Shown here one piece after another: positions 14,111 to 28,549 of a stretch of 64,000 bases of DNA; position 1 is the stretch's first letter, and every line of letters begins with the position of its first letter. The stretch comes from Sinonovacula constricta. Taxonomy: Eukaryota > Mollusca > Bivalvia > Cardiida > Solecurtidae. The stretch spans positions 85,096,864 through 85,160,863 of the forward strand of contig CM017556.1 in NCBI GenBank assembly GCA_007844125.1, in the 5' to 3' direction. A model generated the notes under the pieces. The model was given only the letters and a program-made list of their open reading frames with translations, searched no databases and was not told the DNA's origin. Made by a program: the position numbers and the translations under genes.

Positions 14111-14329
14111 TTGAACAGTTCGGATATTCGGGCTTCGGATTCGACGACTTTACTTTTAAATTTGTACTCCACATATTTTATGACGTTTCATACAAGGCGC
14201 ACTATCATTTTTTTCAGATGGGTTGTCAGCGTGAAGCAATTACTAGTTTGATAGTCATTTTCAGAAACATAATCCGAGGGACTACCGCAGATTATTTGAA
14301 CAAGTGTGTGTTTTATTTCTGATATTTGT

Positions 14330-15440
14330 ACTTGGTCAACACTACTCATATTTGGTCTTCATTTTATTCATCGTTCAATATGGGCGAACTATTGCGATGG
14401 TTGAAGGCAAATATTCCCGTATTTTATCGATGGGTTGACAGTTTTAATGTATTACCATTAAAACTATTTGTCTTGTGGATATTATATTGACAAGAGGATA
14501 TTTTTTGACAACCAAACCGAGAATTACCTTAAAAATAGTCACAAGTCACCCACCCAAAACGACACCAACATGGCGGTTGATATTTTTTGGTTAACTGAAA
14601 TTAATTCTAACAGTTACTTCAGAATGACATAAGCATCGATCTGACTTTTTTAAAAGCAGTGTTACTGACTAGGGAACTTTGGATAAACATCGTTTGTAAT
14701 GAGGATCGTTAAAGCTGTCTGTTTTATGGGCATACATGAATTGGATCCGAAAATTAATACCATTAGTACTCATTTAATGACAGCATCGTGGACGGATATA
14801 TGAAAAAAATGTTCCTATGGATAATATGCCTAACCAGCAGGCATCCGAATCGCTGCAACGTTTTGTTTACAGTCGACATACCATTCTAAGATTTTCATTA
14901 AGACCAAGACCATACCGACTTTTTAAAAAAAGTAATTAAATGAAAATAAACACGCATTTGTAAAAATGTAGAATTCTTATTCACTTTCGAATGCGTGTAA
15001 AAATGTAGAATTCTCATTCAGAAAAACCACAACGTCCACTGCTACAGCCAAGATCGGATCAATTTATTCACAGAAGCTGGTTATAATACCAATGCAAACA
15101 CGTCAGGTTTTTCTTCATATGTATGTATAATATCATTGAACGTTAACAAGTCTGTGCATGCACGATTTCATAAGAAGGTAGTTAAGATATATATTATGTC
15201 TTTGGGTTACCTGTTTGTTACCATTTACTTTTTAAGATATGACGTACTAGAGCTAGAAGACATCTTAAAAATAAAAAAATAAATAAAAACAACATATATA
15301 TTTAAGTAGGAATAGTAGTTGAACATTTTCGGCCAAAACATAAATTAAAGGTAAAATTAAATAGTAGTTAAACATTTTCTGCTGAAACATAAATTAAGTA
15401 AAATTGAATAGTTGTCGAATATTTTCTATCAAAACAAAAA
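14330..15440. other. AT-rich non-coding DNA
   Basis: Contains a short direct repeat TGTAAAAATGTAGAATTCT (about 14958 and 14997) and a repeated TAGTNGTTGAACATTTTC motif (15315-15425). No gene is seen. Confidence 0.5.
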
Positions 15441-15444
15441 ATTC

Positions 15445-15812
15445 AAGTAAGTTTGTTTATTAGTCGGTGTAACCATTGTTTAGAAAGATTAAACACACAT
15501 GTTGTTGAAGATGAATACCATATAATGTTTATCTGTCCCAGGTACGATGAACCCAGAAATCAGTTTTTACTTAGTTGGTATAAAGGGAGTAGAAATAGAA
15601 TAAATTTTATAAACCTGATGACATCAAATAATGATTTAGTATTGAGTGTGTTATTATGTGTATGAAATTATGAAGGGATGAAGATAAATGTAACGATATT
15701 AACATAACTCGTGTTTTGTATAGTTGTATAATTATGTAAATTGTATTATGGGCCTAAGGCCTTTAGGTTTAAATAAAATTTCTGTTCTGTTCTGTTCTGT
15801 TCAGTCGAATGT
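15445..15812 (+). mobile_element. LINE 3' fragment with (TTCTG)n tail
   Basis: Encodes the last ~70 residues of a LINE protein, with CNHCLERLNTHVVEDEYHIM then ICPRYDEPRNQFLLSWYKG. The C-x2-C ... EDEYH ... CPxY pattern is typical of LINE C-termini. After the stop at 15663-15665 the 3' UTR ends GGCCTTTAGG, AATAAAATT and (TTCTG)n. It is a 5'-truncated insertion. Confidence 0.78.
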
Positions 15813-15814
15813 TT

Positions 15815-17275
15815 TCTGCAAAAACGCTAGCAATGTTTGTGAGGGTAAACTATCTTTATTCTGATAATTAATTAGAGAAATACAAAACATGACTAGAATT
15901 AATCTTATTAAAGGTTTTTAATGTTCAGAATCTATTGACAGGTCAAATAAAACGCAGCATACATAGTCAAGACATATTATGTTTGTAAAATTATTGTTTG
16001 TTAAGGTTTATCCTTTTAGAAATACAACAGACATGGTTTATACACAAAATATTCAAATTATACTGAAGTCAAAATGAATAGTAAGCAAATAATTTCTTTC
16101 AAACGTTAAAAGCGTCACTCAAGTCAGGTATTTATACTATTTTTAGGTAATTTTAACACATACCTAAAATTAATAAAACCTTCGTAAGTTTGTTTAATTT
16201 TGTGATAACCAAGTATAAACTGAGATGCTCGTTATTATTGAAAAATCCATTTTTGCGAACGTAAATTTAGGTTTAGTTCATTTGTACATTTGGTGTGCAT
16301 GTTAGTCGCTTATTCAACGTACCGTACTTGTAATCGAGTGGTTGGTTTCTTAAAAATGAACTCGATGTTCTCCGACCTTTTCTTTTGCATTTGGATAAAT
16401 GATTGCGATATAAAATATATTCAAATAATTTTATTACACGAATTTCGGTGAATTAGACTATTATATATTCAAATGTGCCGTGTTTGTTGTTGCTGTTGTT
16501 TCACATGAGATTGCCATTCGACTTCAAGAGTAATCGTTAATCGGGATAGCCTTACAAGGAATATGGCGATAAACTATCTACAAGCCTATGATTATTTTCT
16601 TGCACGATTGCTAGTTTTTTTTTATAATAAACAACAGAAAAAATATTAGCACAATTTTTGTTATTAATTTACCCATAACATGTGTTCATTATTTTCAAAA
16701 ATGATATAAATAACAAAGAGGCATAATGACAAACATACCATAGTTTAATATTCTAATTAAGTTGGTGTCTGTGCTCGTTGTTCTTTGTGTAAAGAAAAAA
16801 ATACATACCGCTGGACAAGAGATATCGGTCCAAAATACAAATTGATGCAAGCTTTCTCCTGGTAACAAGGGGTCATATTTACTGTTTGATTTTTCTTGCA
16901 TCTCATTATTTTCTTTAAAAATAATGAACGTAGATTTTGTACAAGCACAATTGCTCGTTTTGCTGGTATATTCACAATTCGAACAATGCAGTTAACTTAA
17001 ATTGTAATTTAAAAAAATGGAATAAAACATATATTTCTTTTATATTTATATTACGAAAGCATATCGCCGCATGTAAATAAGGCTGTTGTTAATCAGCTTA
17101 ATAGAAATTAGCGATTTACAAACTGTATAAACGACACTAAAAAGGGTTTTCTCAGACTGATCAATCAGTATTGCATGTAAAGAATGTAGATACAGACAAG
17201 TCAAACACCAACTGGTAGCAGATCAGGATCTGCACTTATTTCCGCTATGGCCGCAGTAAGATAAACAAGTTTACC
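15815..17275. other. AT-rich non-coding DNA
   Basis: No gene or element is recognised. Two overlapping minus-strand frames at 16695-16975 have no family features. Confidence 0.5.
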
Positions 17276-17312
17276 CGTTTGTATGAGTCTCTTCTGTACG
17301 TGTGTGTCTGTA

Positions 17313-17359
17313 TTTATGTGTGTGTGTGTGTGTGCGTGCGTGCGTGTGTGCGTGCGTGC

Positions 17360-17390
<31 letters not shown>
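17313..17390. repeat. (TG)n/(CGTG)n microsatellite
   Basis: TG runs interrupted by GTGCGTGCG units. Confidence 0.95.
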
Positions 17391-19599
17391 CAAATAATAG
17401 ATTTGTTTCGGTTAATCAGAAATGTAGCTCGTACAGTATTACGATAATATCAAACTTTTTTCTTACAAATGTTATTTATCTAAGTTTATCTTTAACAAAA
17501 CTTTTTTTTAATATGCCTTATCAGTACTTTATTAGTTGTGTTGACTTGTATTATTGTTGCAGAGAGGAATAGATGCTTCGTATATGCTCATTGGCTGGCT
17601 TGAACTCTAGCATGTCCTATCTTAAAAACAGTCAGCCATGTCTGGCTATATTTGGTATATGGTCATTGGCTGGCATTGCATGTCCTGTGTTCAAGATTGT
17701 CCACCACTTTTGTCAGTTCTCGGAACACCTCGGCCATATCCGCTTGTCCTGATACCCTCGAGTATTTGCGAATTGATTTCCATGGCCGGATGGGATTCTG
17801 CAGACTCCATCCATCAGAACAATCACAAACGGGAACAAGATGGTTGTCTCGAAGGCAGGAACAAAACATGACCCTTTATCACGGCTGATTTCTCACACAA
17901 GAGTCGAGGGCTCGAGTAGTTAATTTATGGCAATAGCTTCGCGCTTTGACAGGCAAATTTTATAAAATACAAAAGCCACTTTTAACTTGGACGCGTTTAC
18001 AGGATTGAAAAAGCATGATAAATTGTTGCATCATAGATGGACAAAAAGGGACACAGGCGGTGTGGAGAGGTACCCTGATAGTTTGCTTGACACTGAGTAG
18101 GATTTGATGGTGTCGCATTAGTTTGCCATCAGGATCATAACGTACATCGTCTGAGAGAAAGCGCCCATGTTTTATAGAAGATAATAGTTTACACCAGAAA
18201 GAACGGAAAATATTCATTTAGGCGTCAAAATACCGTAGTTGTTAGTATACAAGATGGTAAGAAGAAGCTGCCCCGATTTAGGATGTTTATGCTTAACAAC
18301 TAGATTACATTGGCAATGTATTGGCGCTTAAAACAATGACGGCATTTAGTACAAATTAGTTCTTTTATTTAAGGTGACAGTCATAAACACATGGAGCATA
18401 TCGTCATTTGTAACATTCCTCAACCTGAAAATCTGTTTAACTGGTATTATGATTGCTATTGTATAAATAATGCAAAAGGAACACAACAGTCACTATTCTG
18501 GAGATTTTTGTTATTTGTGATGTATACGTAATTATGTTCTGCGTGAAAATATCTACGACGAATATAATATTAATCGCTTTATTAACAGTCAAATAGCGCC
18601 TTAAGGACAGAGATTTTGTCAGTCTAATTCTGCAAAAAAATATATATCGAAAAACTAAGAACACTATGGTTGTAGGTAATGTTATCGGACTTTATGATCA
18701 TACAAAATAAACTTAACGTTATACAAACACGGACCGAACATAAGTAAAAGAGTGTTAGGTAATTGTTTAGATTATTTGTTTTTGTTTAACAATACATGGG
18801 CTAGGCTCTTTCTTAAACTCCACCAATAACCTCGTGTTAAGTAAACATGTTTTTGCGATATTTTTCAATATAGTAAATAGAATATGTGACTATGATGAGT
18901 TTTTATGTATGTTTATTGTCTGATAAGATATGATTCAGTTTGTTGTTATTTTTATATCAAGCGCTGAAAATAAATAAAAGTATATGCAAGTGTTTAACAA
19001 TAAGTGTTGACCAGTAAAAGAGCTGTCAAATGATTTATCGTATAATACGTGCAATGTAGAAACTTTAATTGAATGAACATAAATGTTAACGAAATGGAAG
19101 CGAAATAACATGACTCTACTAAGGGAAAAATCGATAAAGACACAAACAAAAACTACGAAACTTCTAAAATTGAATTTCTTATTTGTGAATTTTACCTCTG
19201 AAATAAACACAGTAGAAAAGTTGTTATTTTGTACATTTTTGTAATTGTTATTTGATATAAAAATTAGGATTTCGTTTTCTTTCATAATTATTCCAGCACT
19301 CTCCTTGTCATTTCTGTCGTTTTATGTGTTTTCTTAAATTTGATTGTGCACATTACACATAAATATAATACGTGGCGTAACTTAGTACATTCACAAAACT
19401 TAATTGATACCGGATATTCCAACTTCGAAGAATACAACCTTCTTACCTACTGTTGTTTGATTCGGGACTAATTATTATTGTTGGCTGAGAGTCCAATAGC
19501 ACTGGACAAAACGATAAACAGACAGGTGGTGCAATGATAAAAAGATACGATGGAAGAATTAGAAAAAAATGCATATTTCACGTTTCAGATGAAGTTGCT

Positions 19600-20560
19600 T
19601 ATAAGGGCGTTACATCGGTTCGCCTTGTTGTGCATCCATCTTCCAGTTCCTAACTCTCGATTGCAAAGCCAAATTGAAGCACGCCTCGGCACCGAGAGAG
19701 GAACCCTTCAAATTAATGACAAGCTCTAAGTGGCCCACACGATAGCTTTCAGTGCCGTTCTATTGTTTAATACAACAATCTGCAGATTTTGCATCTCAAT
19801 AAACCGTGCATTCTTCTTGACAAACAATGCACTTGCAAAGAGCACGGCACTGGAAGGTTTATAGCGCGGTCCTCCAGTCCTTCCGCTTGGTTTACCGGTC
19901 TTTGTTGGCGTTAGATGGCCGAGAAAATCGCCATACATTTTGATATAGTTACCCGTCATTCACGGCGGCTTTAAATTCATATTACGGCTCTAATACCTCA
20001 ATTTGCGACAAATCACGTTCGGCTTTTGTCAACCCGTTATAAAAACTTCAGCGTAAATCATCCGCATCATTCGGACGCTTGGTGGATGCATTTTCTTGAC
20101 CCAGAGCAACCGCGGACAGTCATGTGACCGGAGGAAAAGTAAATAGTGAGGGGATTTTTGCATTCTTACCTGTGTCAAGTAAACAAATGGAGGGAGGCTT
20201 TGTTGTGGTGCTTTATGGCAGCCTTGGAGATGACAGATGTCCGAACTTTTCTTATTGATTGATTTTTAAATAGCCAAGTTGCAGTAGCCAGGACGCTCAT
20301 AGCTCTTCTTTGAATCTTACCGTTGCTTGATCCATTCATAAAACCGAACAGACTCAGTGCGCTTTGTTGCTGTCATTCTAGACGTCTTACAACTAGAAGA
20401 ATAACTTGCATAACCAGACCCTGAATTGACACTCGTAAAATATTACCGTGTCTTCACGTGCGATATCCGGATGGCTTTTATTTCATCATTACCATAATGT
20501 CTTCTCGCATGATTTGTATTCGTTCCCCGGATGTGAGCCATAGACAAACGACCATTTCCT
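19600..20560. other. Higher-GC islet, no recognised gene
   Basis: GC-richer DNA between AT-rich flanks, with a 77-codon minus-strand frame (19726-19959) that matches nothing I know. Similar shorter islets are at 6560-6850, 7580-8110, 17600-18200, 23250-23700 and 26700-27300. They may be regulatory DNA or unrecognised exons. Confidence 0.3.
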
Positions 20561-21302
20561 TCTTATATAGGAATTTAGCAAAAACCCGTTAGATTCATCA
20601 GTAAATGTATGTGTTCTTGCATTTTGATTATTAAAATAGGCTTCCATTGTAAACTAAAAAATGAAGCAAGTGAATCAATGTTGCAACATTGGAATTTATT
20701 TGATTAGAGAACCAGAAAATGGATACGACAAACAAACATACAAGGCAGCATTTTTTTCCGATTGTGAAATTTAGTTAGTTTTTTTATTAAATTGTTTTCT
20801 AGTAGGCTACGTTGTTTTCAAATGAATACCTTTGAAATCATGGACAGTGCTCTCGAAATGTGGTTTAAAGTATGTATAAGAAAGACATCGGTGTGTGAAT
20901 GTATTTTTTTCCATATTTTTTCCAAAACAAACTTTTGTGCCAGGAAGATTTATTTCACTAATCTGTATTCATTGTTTTTGTCTCGTAATATATACCGTGT
21001 TTTATTTAATTTACATTAGTATTACATTTCTGCAGTTACCTTTAAGTGAATTAATTTATAATAAAGTTGGTGTCTTCAATTCTAATTTTTTATGTTTTAA
21101 CATTATGTTGATAATGAGTTTAATATAAGAATATTTAAAGTCCAATCAAACATATTCGTTTTACAAGTTTGGATTACCCGATATGCTGTCACCATGTATT
21201 TTGAATTATCTTTTCAAAATGCCATTTTCTCCCAAAAATTTACGGTGTTGTCTAATTAAATAACAGATCTGCAAAAAAAATATTTCATCGCTCTTCTTAA
21301 TA

Positions 21303-21350
21303 ATCTATATATTTTGATATAATCTATATATTTTGATATAATCTATATGA
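21303..21350 (+). repeat. 22-bp tandem repeat
   Basis: AATCTATATATTTTGATAT recurs twice, with a partial third unit. Confidence 0.85.
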
Positions 21351-21943
21351 TGTAGTATACTATATTTGATACCAAATCAGTCGCATGCCACGGTAGACGT
21401 ATTGTGCAAACCGCCGAGTGAGAATGTAATGAATGTTAGAAAATCGCCAGAATGTTATTTACAACGTAAACCTGGCAATTCTGTTGTATCAAGATATGGT
21501 TGTGTATTATTTAAGAAATATTGCATAAGAAACTTAAGAAGCCACAATTGAAGCTCGAGAAAAATATTATCTGAGAAATGCAATATTATGCAATTGATGC
21601 ACGGGTATGTTCAATACATTGTATCTTCTGCTAACTAATTAAACTTCCCAGAATTAATTCTGGATGAAAATGAAGGACAGTGATAAATGGAACACTTGCC
21701 TTGTCACCCAATAGTATACTTGTGTTGCTTTTTCCGACCATCTGGCAAGAGTTATAATTTCAAACTATTTCATATAGTAAACAAAAGTTGCTCGCCATTT
21801 ATGGTTCTCAATAGACGTCTTATTCCCAAGCGCAACATATGTCGAATGACACTGTCCGCATTCCCATTTCAAATTAAATTTATATTCTTACAAAAAATTA
21901 AGATACAACAAAAACGAGGAAAAAAAGTAACGACCAAAACAGA

Positions 21944-22160
21944 ACAGAACAGAATAGAACAGTCTTTTATTTGTCCTAACGTGTACATAGTATATAGTTG
22001 CAAGATAATTATAATCATTGTTACTGCCACTGATCATCAGGTCAAAACAACAAGTAACGAACGTTTCTGTGACTGGAAGGTCGTGCACCAGCAGCTTCTT
22101 GCAAGGGTGATACTGCATCAACTGTGGGTTGTTAACACAATGTTTACGGGTTTCCGACAG
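21944..22160 (-). mobile_element. Minus-strand retroelement 3' end with (TTCTG)n tail
   Basis: The complement ends ACAAATAAAAGACTGTTC followed by TTCTG repeats. The sequence above it has no recognised protein. The open frames crossing it in both directions are treated as chance. Confidence 0.45.
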
Positions 22161-22527
22161 TCTTTCCACTATTATCAATATATTTATTATTCAAAACAAT
22201 GCAGTACAGTGTATCGGAGACGATTATAAACGAATGTGAGTTAAACAAACAAACAAACATTAGAAATGCTTTAATGTAATAAATAAATCATTCGAAAATA
22301 TCATTTGAAACAAAATGTTGCATGGTTTACATTCACATTACTTTTAGAATTTATCGGGCGCCTATGGCGTAGTGCTAGATAAAATATATTAGACAAGGTC
22401 CTATGAGCATTGAAACATATACAAAAAATTGAAAAGACACTGGACCAAGGTATTCACATGCACGCCAAATGTAACAATAAGAACAAATCTGTGATGAGTC
22501 ATTCAACAATAAGAGCAAACCCGACAG

Positions 22528-22762
22528 TTACCGCCTTGGAACGGTTAGTCGGCAATATGTACTCCATAGAGTCGCCGATTCGGAATTGCTCTGACTGCTT
22601 AGCCTCACACCGCATTGGTTCGAGTCTCGTTCGGGAAGGTCTTTCAGCTGACCTGTGGTGCGCCGGTGGTTCTACCCAGACATTTGTCTGCGGTCTTCGA
22701 TCTTTTTCCAACAAAACAGGTGGATGTCAGCATAATGATCAAAATTTGTCGCTGCGATGATT
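22528..22762 (+). mobile_element. tRNA-derived SINE, abundant family
   Basis: Shares the family core: CTCTGACTGCTTAGCCT, B-box-like GGTTCGAGTC, GGTCTTTCAGCTGACCTG, CCGGTGGTTCTACCCAGACA and a tail with ATAATGATCA and CGCTGCGATG. It is the only copy seen outside the CEP43 gene. Confidence 0.65.
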
Positions 22763-23969
22763 TTATAGCATTTTTACGGTTAAAGATATTTTTCTGCTGC
22801 GAAATATTATGTGCACTGCACATGTCCAAGCATATTGTATTATGTATGTATACTCATGGAGACCTTTGCATTTATAATAAAATGTTCAGCAGGTTAACTA
22901 TATTTTGTTGTTTGTTTGTTTTCTGTCATAAAGGAGGGACCAATAATGCACATATGCTGATATTGCTACCGTAGAAGCGGTGTGCCGATTGCGGTAATAA
23001 TTAAGCACACCCGCGGACACGGTTTGTGGGAATCGAGGTTTTTCACAAAATGAGTGACCACTTACTAAGTTACAATATCGATTGATTATTAGCGGAATAA
23101 ACGAGGGAAAAATAACCTCGTGAATTAAAGTCACAATGTCATGTTATTCAACCCATGTTTACTGTTCGACATTTCCGCGTGGAGCGAATGAAAGACGTCT
23201 GTGTTGTTTCTAATAATGAATTTAAATAACATGATTCACTTAAGATCTCGCATTCCAGACTATCCTGACAATCTACCGAACAACCCCAAGGTGCGAAGTC
23301 AATTTGTCCGTCGAGCTAACATATGATTTCCCATCGAATATCTCAGTTGTTTTAATAATAACGACTGTCTCTCTGTGCTAAGGAGACCCCGCAGACATTG
23401 CGATTGGTTCTGCAGGAACCCATTTGTGGCCTATCCACGACACACCGGTGACACGATCCCTCTGAAAGAATCCAACCAATCAGTGTCTCCGTCTCAAACA
23501 ATGATAGACTATTGTCCGTAATTCTGAATCGTCTCTCACACCTGACTTTATTTACAAGCACCTGTGTGAATGATAACCCAGCCATGCGGGAGGTCCAGAC
23601 GAATCCAATGCAATTTAGCCGAAGGATCACGAAGAAAACCGGAAACAACCGATTTATTAAATATTATTGATATGGTAAAGGGGTGTACAGAAATAACCAT
23701 AAACATGTTTCTTCCCCGCGGGATTTTTATTTTGTTTGCACTAACTCACATTTCAAATAAAAGATCTTGTAGAGAAATAAATGCTATTTTACACATCCAA
23801 AATAAAAATAACTCTGATCAAAAGGAAAACAACAATATTTGATTTTGAGTTCGTTAAGATTGGAAATTTGAGAGGTATCCAGAAACCAAACTAAAGAATC
23901 ATGTATAATTTTACGAAATTTTTTACGCTTTATACTTAAAATAATGCAGCATTATGTATGTGGTATCCT

Positions 23970-24132
23970 TTAATTCTGATATCATGTTATATACTTCTGA
24001 TATCAAGTTATGTACTTCTTGCATTAACTTTGTAACGGCAATATGAGGACGTTTAACTAATATCCATTTGAACGCCCGCATAGTACTATTATAAAGTCAC
24101 TGTAAGAAGTACATACCTTGATATCAGAATTG
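23970..24132. repeat. Inverted repeat with TTCTGATATCA arms
   Basis: TTCTGATATCAAGTTATGTA plus CTTCTT at 23994 pairs with AAGAAGTACATACCTTGATA plus TCAGAA ending at 24129. A partial third copy of the arm lies just left (about 23975-23998). Confidence 0.75.
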
Positions 24133-27100
24133 AAGAATATTACAATGTATCAATGTTTAACTTCTCAAATTGTTTTGAAAAGTTTAAATTAAATTACCAC
24201 AACCTCAAATTTTATAATTTTGGATTTATCCTGTCACTGTTTCTTCATTTGCACGTTGTGGACTGAGAGAGTGAACTTAGAACAGATTTTTTTTTAATTT
24301 AAAGAAAGTATGAGTACAAAATAATCTATAAATACATTGGCGTTTATGAAATAATTATATTATCAACCCCGACCATTAGCAAACCTTGATTTATATGGCG
24401 CTTGTCGTTAATAAATCTGTTTACTATCCCGAAACATTTATTATTTTTGTATCATGATGTCCTATGCATATATCTGAAAACATACATAAATGATGTATTC
24501 TGTTCCGTTCAGTTTTGGTTCGACCAGGTGTTGTCGGGTGCGGTTTTCGGATCCCAGGTACACACAGAGTGTCTCGTACGGCAATATCCATTCACGCCCA
24601 GCGAAAATCCTCCTTCTATAGCTTGCTGAATCCCCAGATAACAATTATTTGGCCGAAGCTTTTTAACTCGATAAGAGACTTTAATAGCGAAAGTAGGGCC
24701 ATCGGTCTAATCCCGGTTATGTAGAATTGGAATGGAGGGTAGCCGTGGGAATGTATCCCGGGGTATGGACCAGTCAGCTTTTGAAATAGTACCTGCACGT
24801 GGTTCACGTGCAATGGCAATTCATTTACCCGAAAAATCAAAGCATTCAGACACCCATAAAAGTAAATACCCAACCAATAGAACAGAGCAGAACTTTGTGA
24901 GCGAATTGACACATCTATATATTGTAGATCACATTCTAACCTACGTTTAGACAGGAGGCACCAACACTTAACTTATTGCAAAAGAGTATTCTCACGTTTA
25001 TATATATATAAGGTAATGACAATGTGGCAATTCTACCCAAATATATTCAACGTGTATGCGTGTGTGGGTGGATGGGTGGGTGGTGGTTAAAAGTAAACAA
25101 GTTAATATGCATATAAATTGGGAGAAAAAACGTAGTATATAGTGTAGTGAGAGGGGTGACTCTATCTTCGTTATATATGGACCAGAGGTGTATAACTAAC
25201 CATTTTGGACATTGGCATTGTTAAAAAAAACAAGTTAAAAATAAACCAGTTCTTTTCCTGAAATTATAAAATAGGAGTTAATCCATATGTTATAGTTTGC
25301 CATGTGTAAATATACAGCATTTGTACCTAGTCTTTCACTTCGAAATTGTATTCTCTATTATGAACTGTTATGGGCGGTAGAAGTGTCAGTTGCTGAAAAC
25401 GTTACCTTAAAATATTATTTCATTTAATTGACCAAATAATAATACATTTACAGAAATAAATTATTACTGTTTTATTTCATTAACCCAAACACCACTAAAG
25501 TCCGACCTTTTTCGCACAGTATATTTTATCGCGAATTATTATGCTAATACTGTAAAACACTCGTGTTTATAATTGTGACACATTTACGTCTTTTCTGTGG
25601 TTGAAATGATCAACCCGTAAGAGGACTCACCTCGACAACCCACAGTAGTCTCAATACAGATGACGTCATCATGAGCCCTCTTCAAGTATGGTGGTGTGAC
25701 ATGTTTATGTCCACAGAAGTAATCCGCCATTAATTGGTGGCAACGACTGTGGTAGAATTATAAACATTTACTTTTACCACGCGTCCGCGTTCACAGATAT
25801 TCTACCTGTCATAGCAGAACTATACCGATAAACTTTAATTAATTATAATAATCTCCCGCCACCCCACCTCTCTCTTTTTCTCTCAATTTTCTCCAATATA
25901 AATATAATACATGCTACTCTGTTGTAATCTTAGTGTATCTAGTTAACACAAAAGTTTGCTATGTTCTGTCCTGGTGTGAGTAATAAACAAATATACGTGC
26001 AAAACTAATAAGATGTATATACGTATTTCAATTTGCCTATTTTTTTAACAAAAAACATGGTATTTGCCAGGTAAACGTATCCAATATCCATCTGGTCTAA
26101 AGTTGAATCATAACTTTAAAGTTAATTCCCGTGATAATGAGATGCAAGTATTTCTATCCTGGGCCCGGCTGTAATGGGCGACACAAATCAGGTATGTCCT
26201 ACAAAGGTCTGGGTTTCCGTCAGTTGACCACAATATCTCGAATAATCTTGGATTGACGTGCATGTACGGCGTAATTCACTGAATTCCTTTCTTCAAAACA
26301 ATAAATAACTTTCTGCGCTTTTGTTTCTTAAAAAAATGTTTGTCCTTCATAGTTCATTTAAGCGTTTTATTTTGTTTAAGCTAAGTGAATCGTATTCAGT
26401 ATGCTAAAAATATATAACATTGAACTTCATGTTGCGTGAGATCAAATATATGTTGTTGGGGTTAAAATCGAAATGGAAATAGTCGAAAAGCATCGCAACG
26501 CATTCACTTATCCAAACCTTTAGACAAAACAATCCTTTGAATAACAACATGTTCACATATCGACTTGTGATCATGCGATCAGAAGTTATATTTTACTTAA
26601 TTTTTATTGCCGTACAACAAAAGTTTGCGTTTTGAAACAAAAAAATACAGCATGCAAATTTTACCAGCTGTGACTAAGAGTCGTGTCAAGCACCTTGTCA
26701 CAGAACTTCTTCTTGTTCAACTTTGATCTAAGGTAGAGAATACATAGATAAGAAAGTGAAATTTTCTCAACAACTAACCGCGGTGCAATAAACAGAGACA
26801 ATGGAAGCCGGCCCGATGAATAGAACGACCGATAAAAACACTTTCTTCAAAGAAAGAGAGTGACACATGTTAAATATCAATTCATTGTAGTACCACGAAA
26901 ATTAATATTAAATTGTTAAAGTTTACCAACTTATTGTAAAATATTTCAAATCAGCATGCATTACTTTTCTTAAATTAAAACTTTACGAATCTCTAATTTG
27001 TAGGCGCTTATAAAACGCTGAAGTGAATAGATGTCACAGTATCAAATGTCGTCGTTCGTCATCAGTCGCCACTGTTTAGGGTCTTCTAAATGAAGACATC

Positions 27101-28549
27101 ATATTCAGTCCTGCAACCGTGACAAATTGAAATCCGCATCCATAATCGCGCGATCATTTAGGAACGACGAAAGTTACCTATTCAGTAATTAGTATTCATT
27201 TATTCTACGACAATGTAGCGCCAGGTAATGCTAATAAAAGGAGCCGTGAAGGTTGCGTCAGCAGACAGTCAGGGTCTAATTTCGGCATAGAGCGAACAAT
27301 CGTTCAAAAATGTGCTTGAAAATTGATTTGATTAAAGACAGGTTTATAGTTTTGTTTCGGGACTGGTTGTTTCAAGAAGAAGAATAAATATTTCCAAGGA
27401 GTCTCATTATTGTAAATTTTTGCATTCAGGTACAACAGCCTGCAACAACATGTAAAATACGATGATTTTTGTTTATATTTCAAATATTTTATATTTCAAA
27501 AAGGACTTATTTGTCGTATTTAATCTTGGTTTATAACTTTTATTGTTCTTGATTTGTTCTTTTCCTAAAATTTTACGGTATTTAGTGGACGTATTGAGAA
27601 AGATAATGCCGTTAATTGTTATTTCTATTGTTTTACCAGCAATGGGCTGACATTTTTACTGTTAATTAAAATTAACAATACTTCACAGTAGTTGTAGAAT
27701 TGGTATCAAGTGCACAGATATCGGATATAAATGCTTGACAAACAGAAATCAAGAAGAAACAGATTTTTTTTCATCTATGGGAGACAACCGTGTACAAATG
27801 CCGATTTATTGTTGAATAAGTTGTCTTTCTTAGACTGGTTCGAGGTTCTTCGAACGTATTAAACAGGATAAAACAACTATGGATAATTGAACTACTGAAG
27901 TATTACGAATAAGCCTTTTCTTATTTTAATTCAGTTAACGTGTTGACTTATTATTAAATAAATATCAATTTAGTTAACTGTATGAAGGAGACGCATTTCC
28001 ATTGAATGCAATCATTCCTTTAAAATGAAAAAAAAATAAAAATGATTTACTCAATAGATTACATCATGCATCCAACTGAACACTTCTATTTAATTATTTA
28101 CTGAATATATTAGGCACCGTAAAATATGGAAAATAGTCCTCAAAAACACCAAATTTACTGACTTCTTTTTAAACATGAAATTCATGATATCCGGAAGTTT
28201 TCTCTTTTTTAAAATTAATTTGAGATCCTCTTAGTCAAGACATGTTGGCTTCTGAACATTATTTATATTTTGAACATTTCAAAACATGACTATATCTTAT
28301 GCTATGGTATAGGCCTATATTCATAGAAAGTGTGATTATTTATATATTAATAAAACAAATTATAATTGCTGAATAATTACTTATTTAATATTTATTAAAT
28401 TCACACTCTTTGAATTACTGCATTAAAGTAGTTATAAAATGTATTCATTAAAGTTTACAAGCACGCACTTACAACTGTCATGCTCTTCAGTTAATTCATT
28501 TCTTCTCTACGTTTGTTGACATATTATAAGTTACGCTTATTTTATACGC

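Larger units (their letters stand above)
17400..28545. other. Gene-poor stretch with GC islets
   Basis: No host gene is recognised. It contains one SINE (22.5 kb), one minus retroelement tail (21.9 kb), an inverted repeat (24.0 kb), a CRE palindrome TGACGTCA at 25661 and GC islets. A ~30-bp segment around TCATTGGCTGGC is repeated at 17587 and 17664. Confidence 0.5.

Noticed and set aside
17638..17888. Overlapping open frames on both strands
   Set aside because: Higher-GC islet with no protein family, no clear splice sites and competing frames.
21687..22229. 180-codon open frame
   Set aside because: It crosses a minus-strand retroelement tail (AACAG repeats) and a simple AAAC repeat and resembles no protein.
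23352..23648. 98-codon minus-strand frame
   Set aside because: Not recognised, and composition is typical of a chance open frame in a GC islet.
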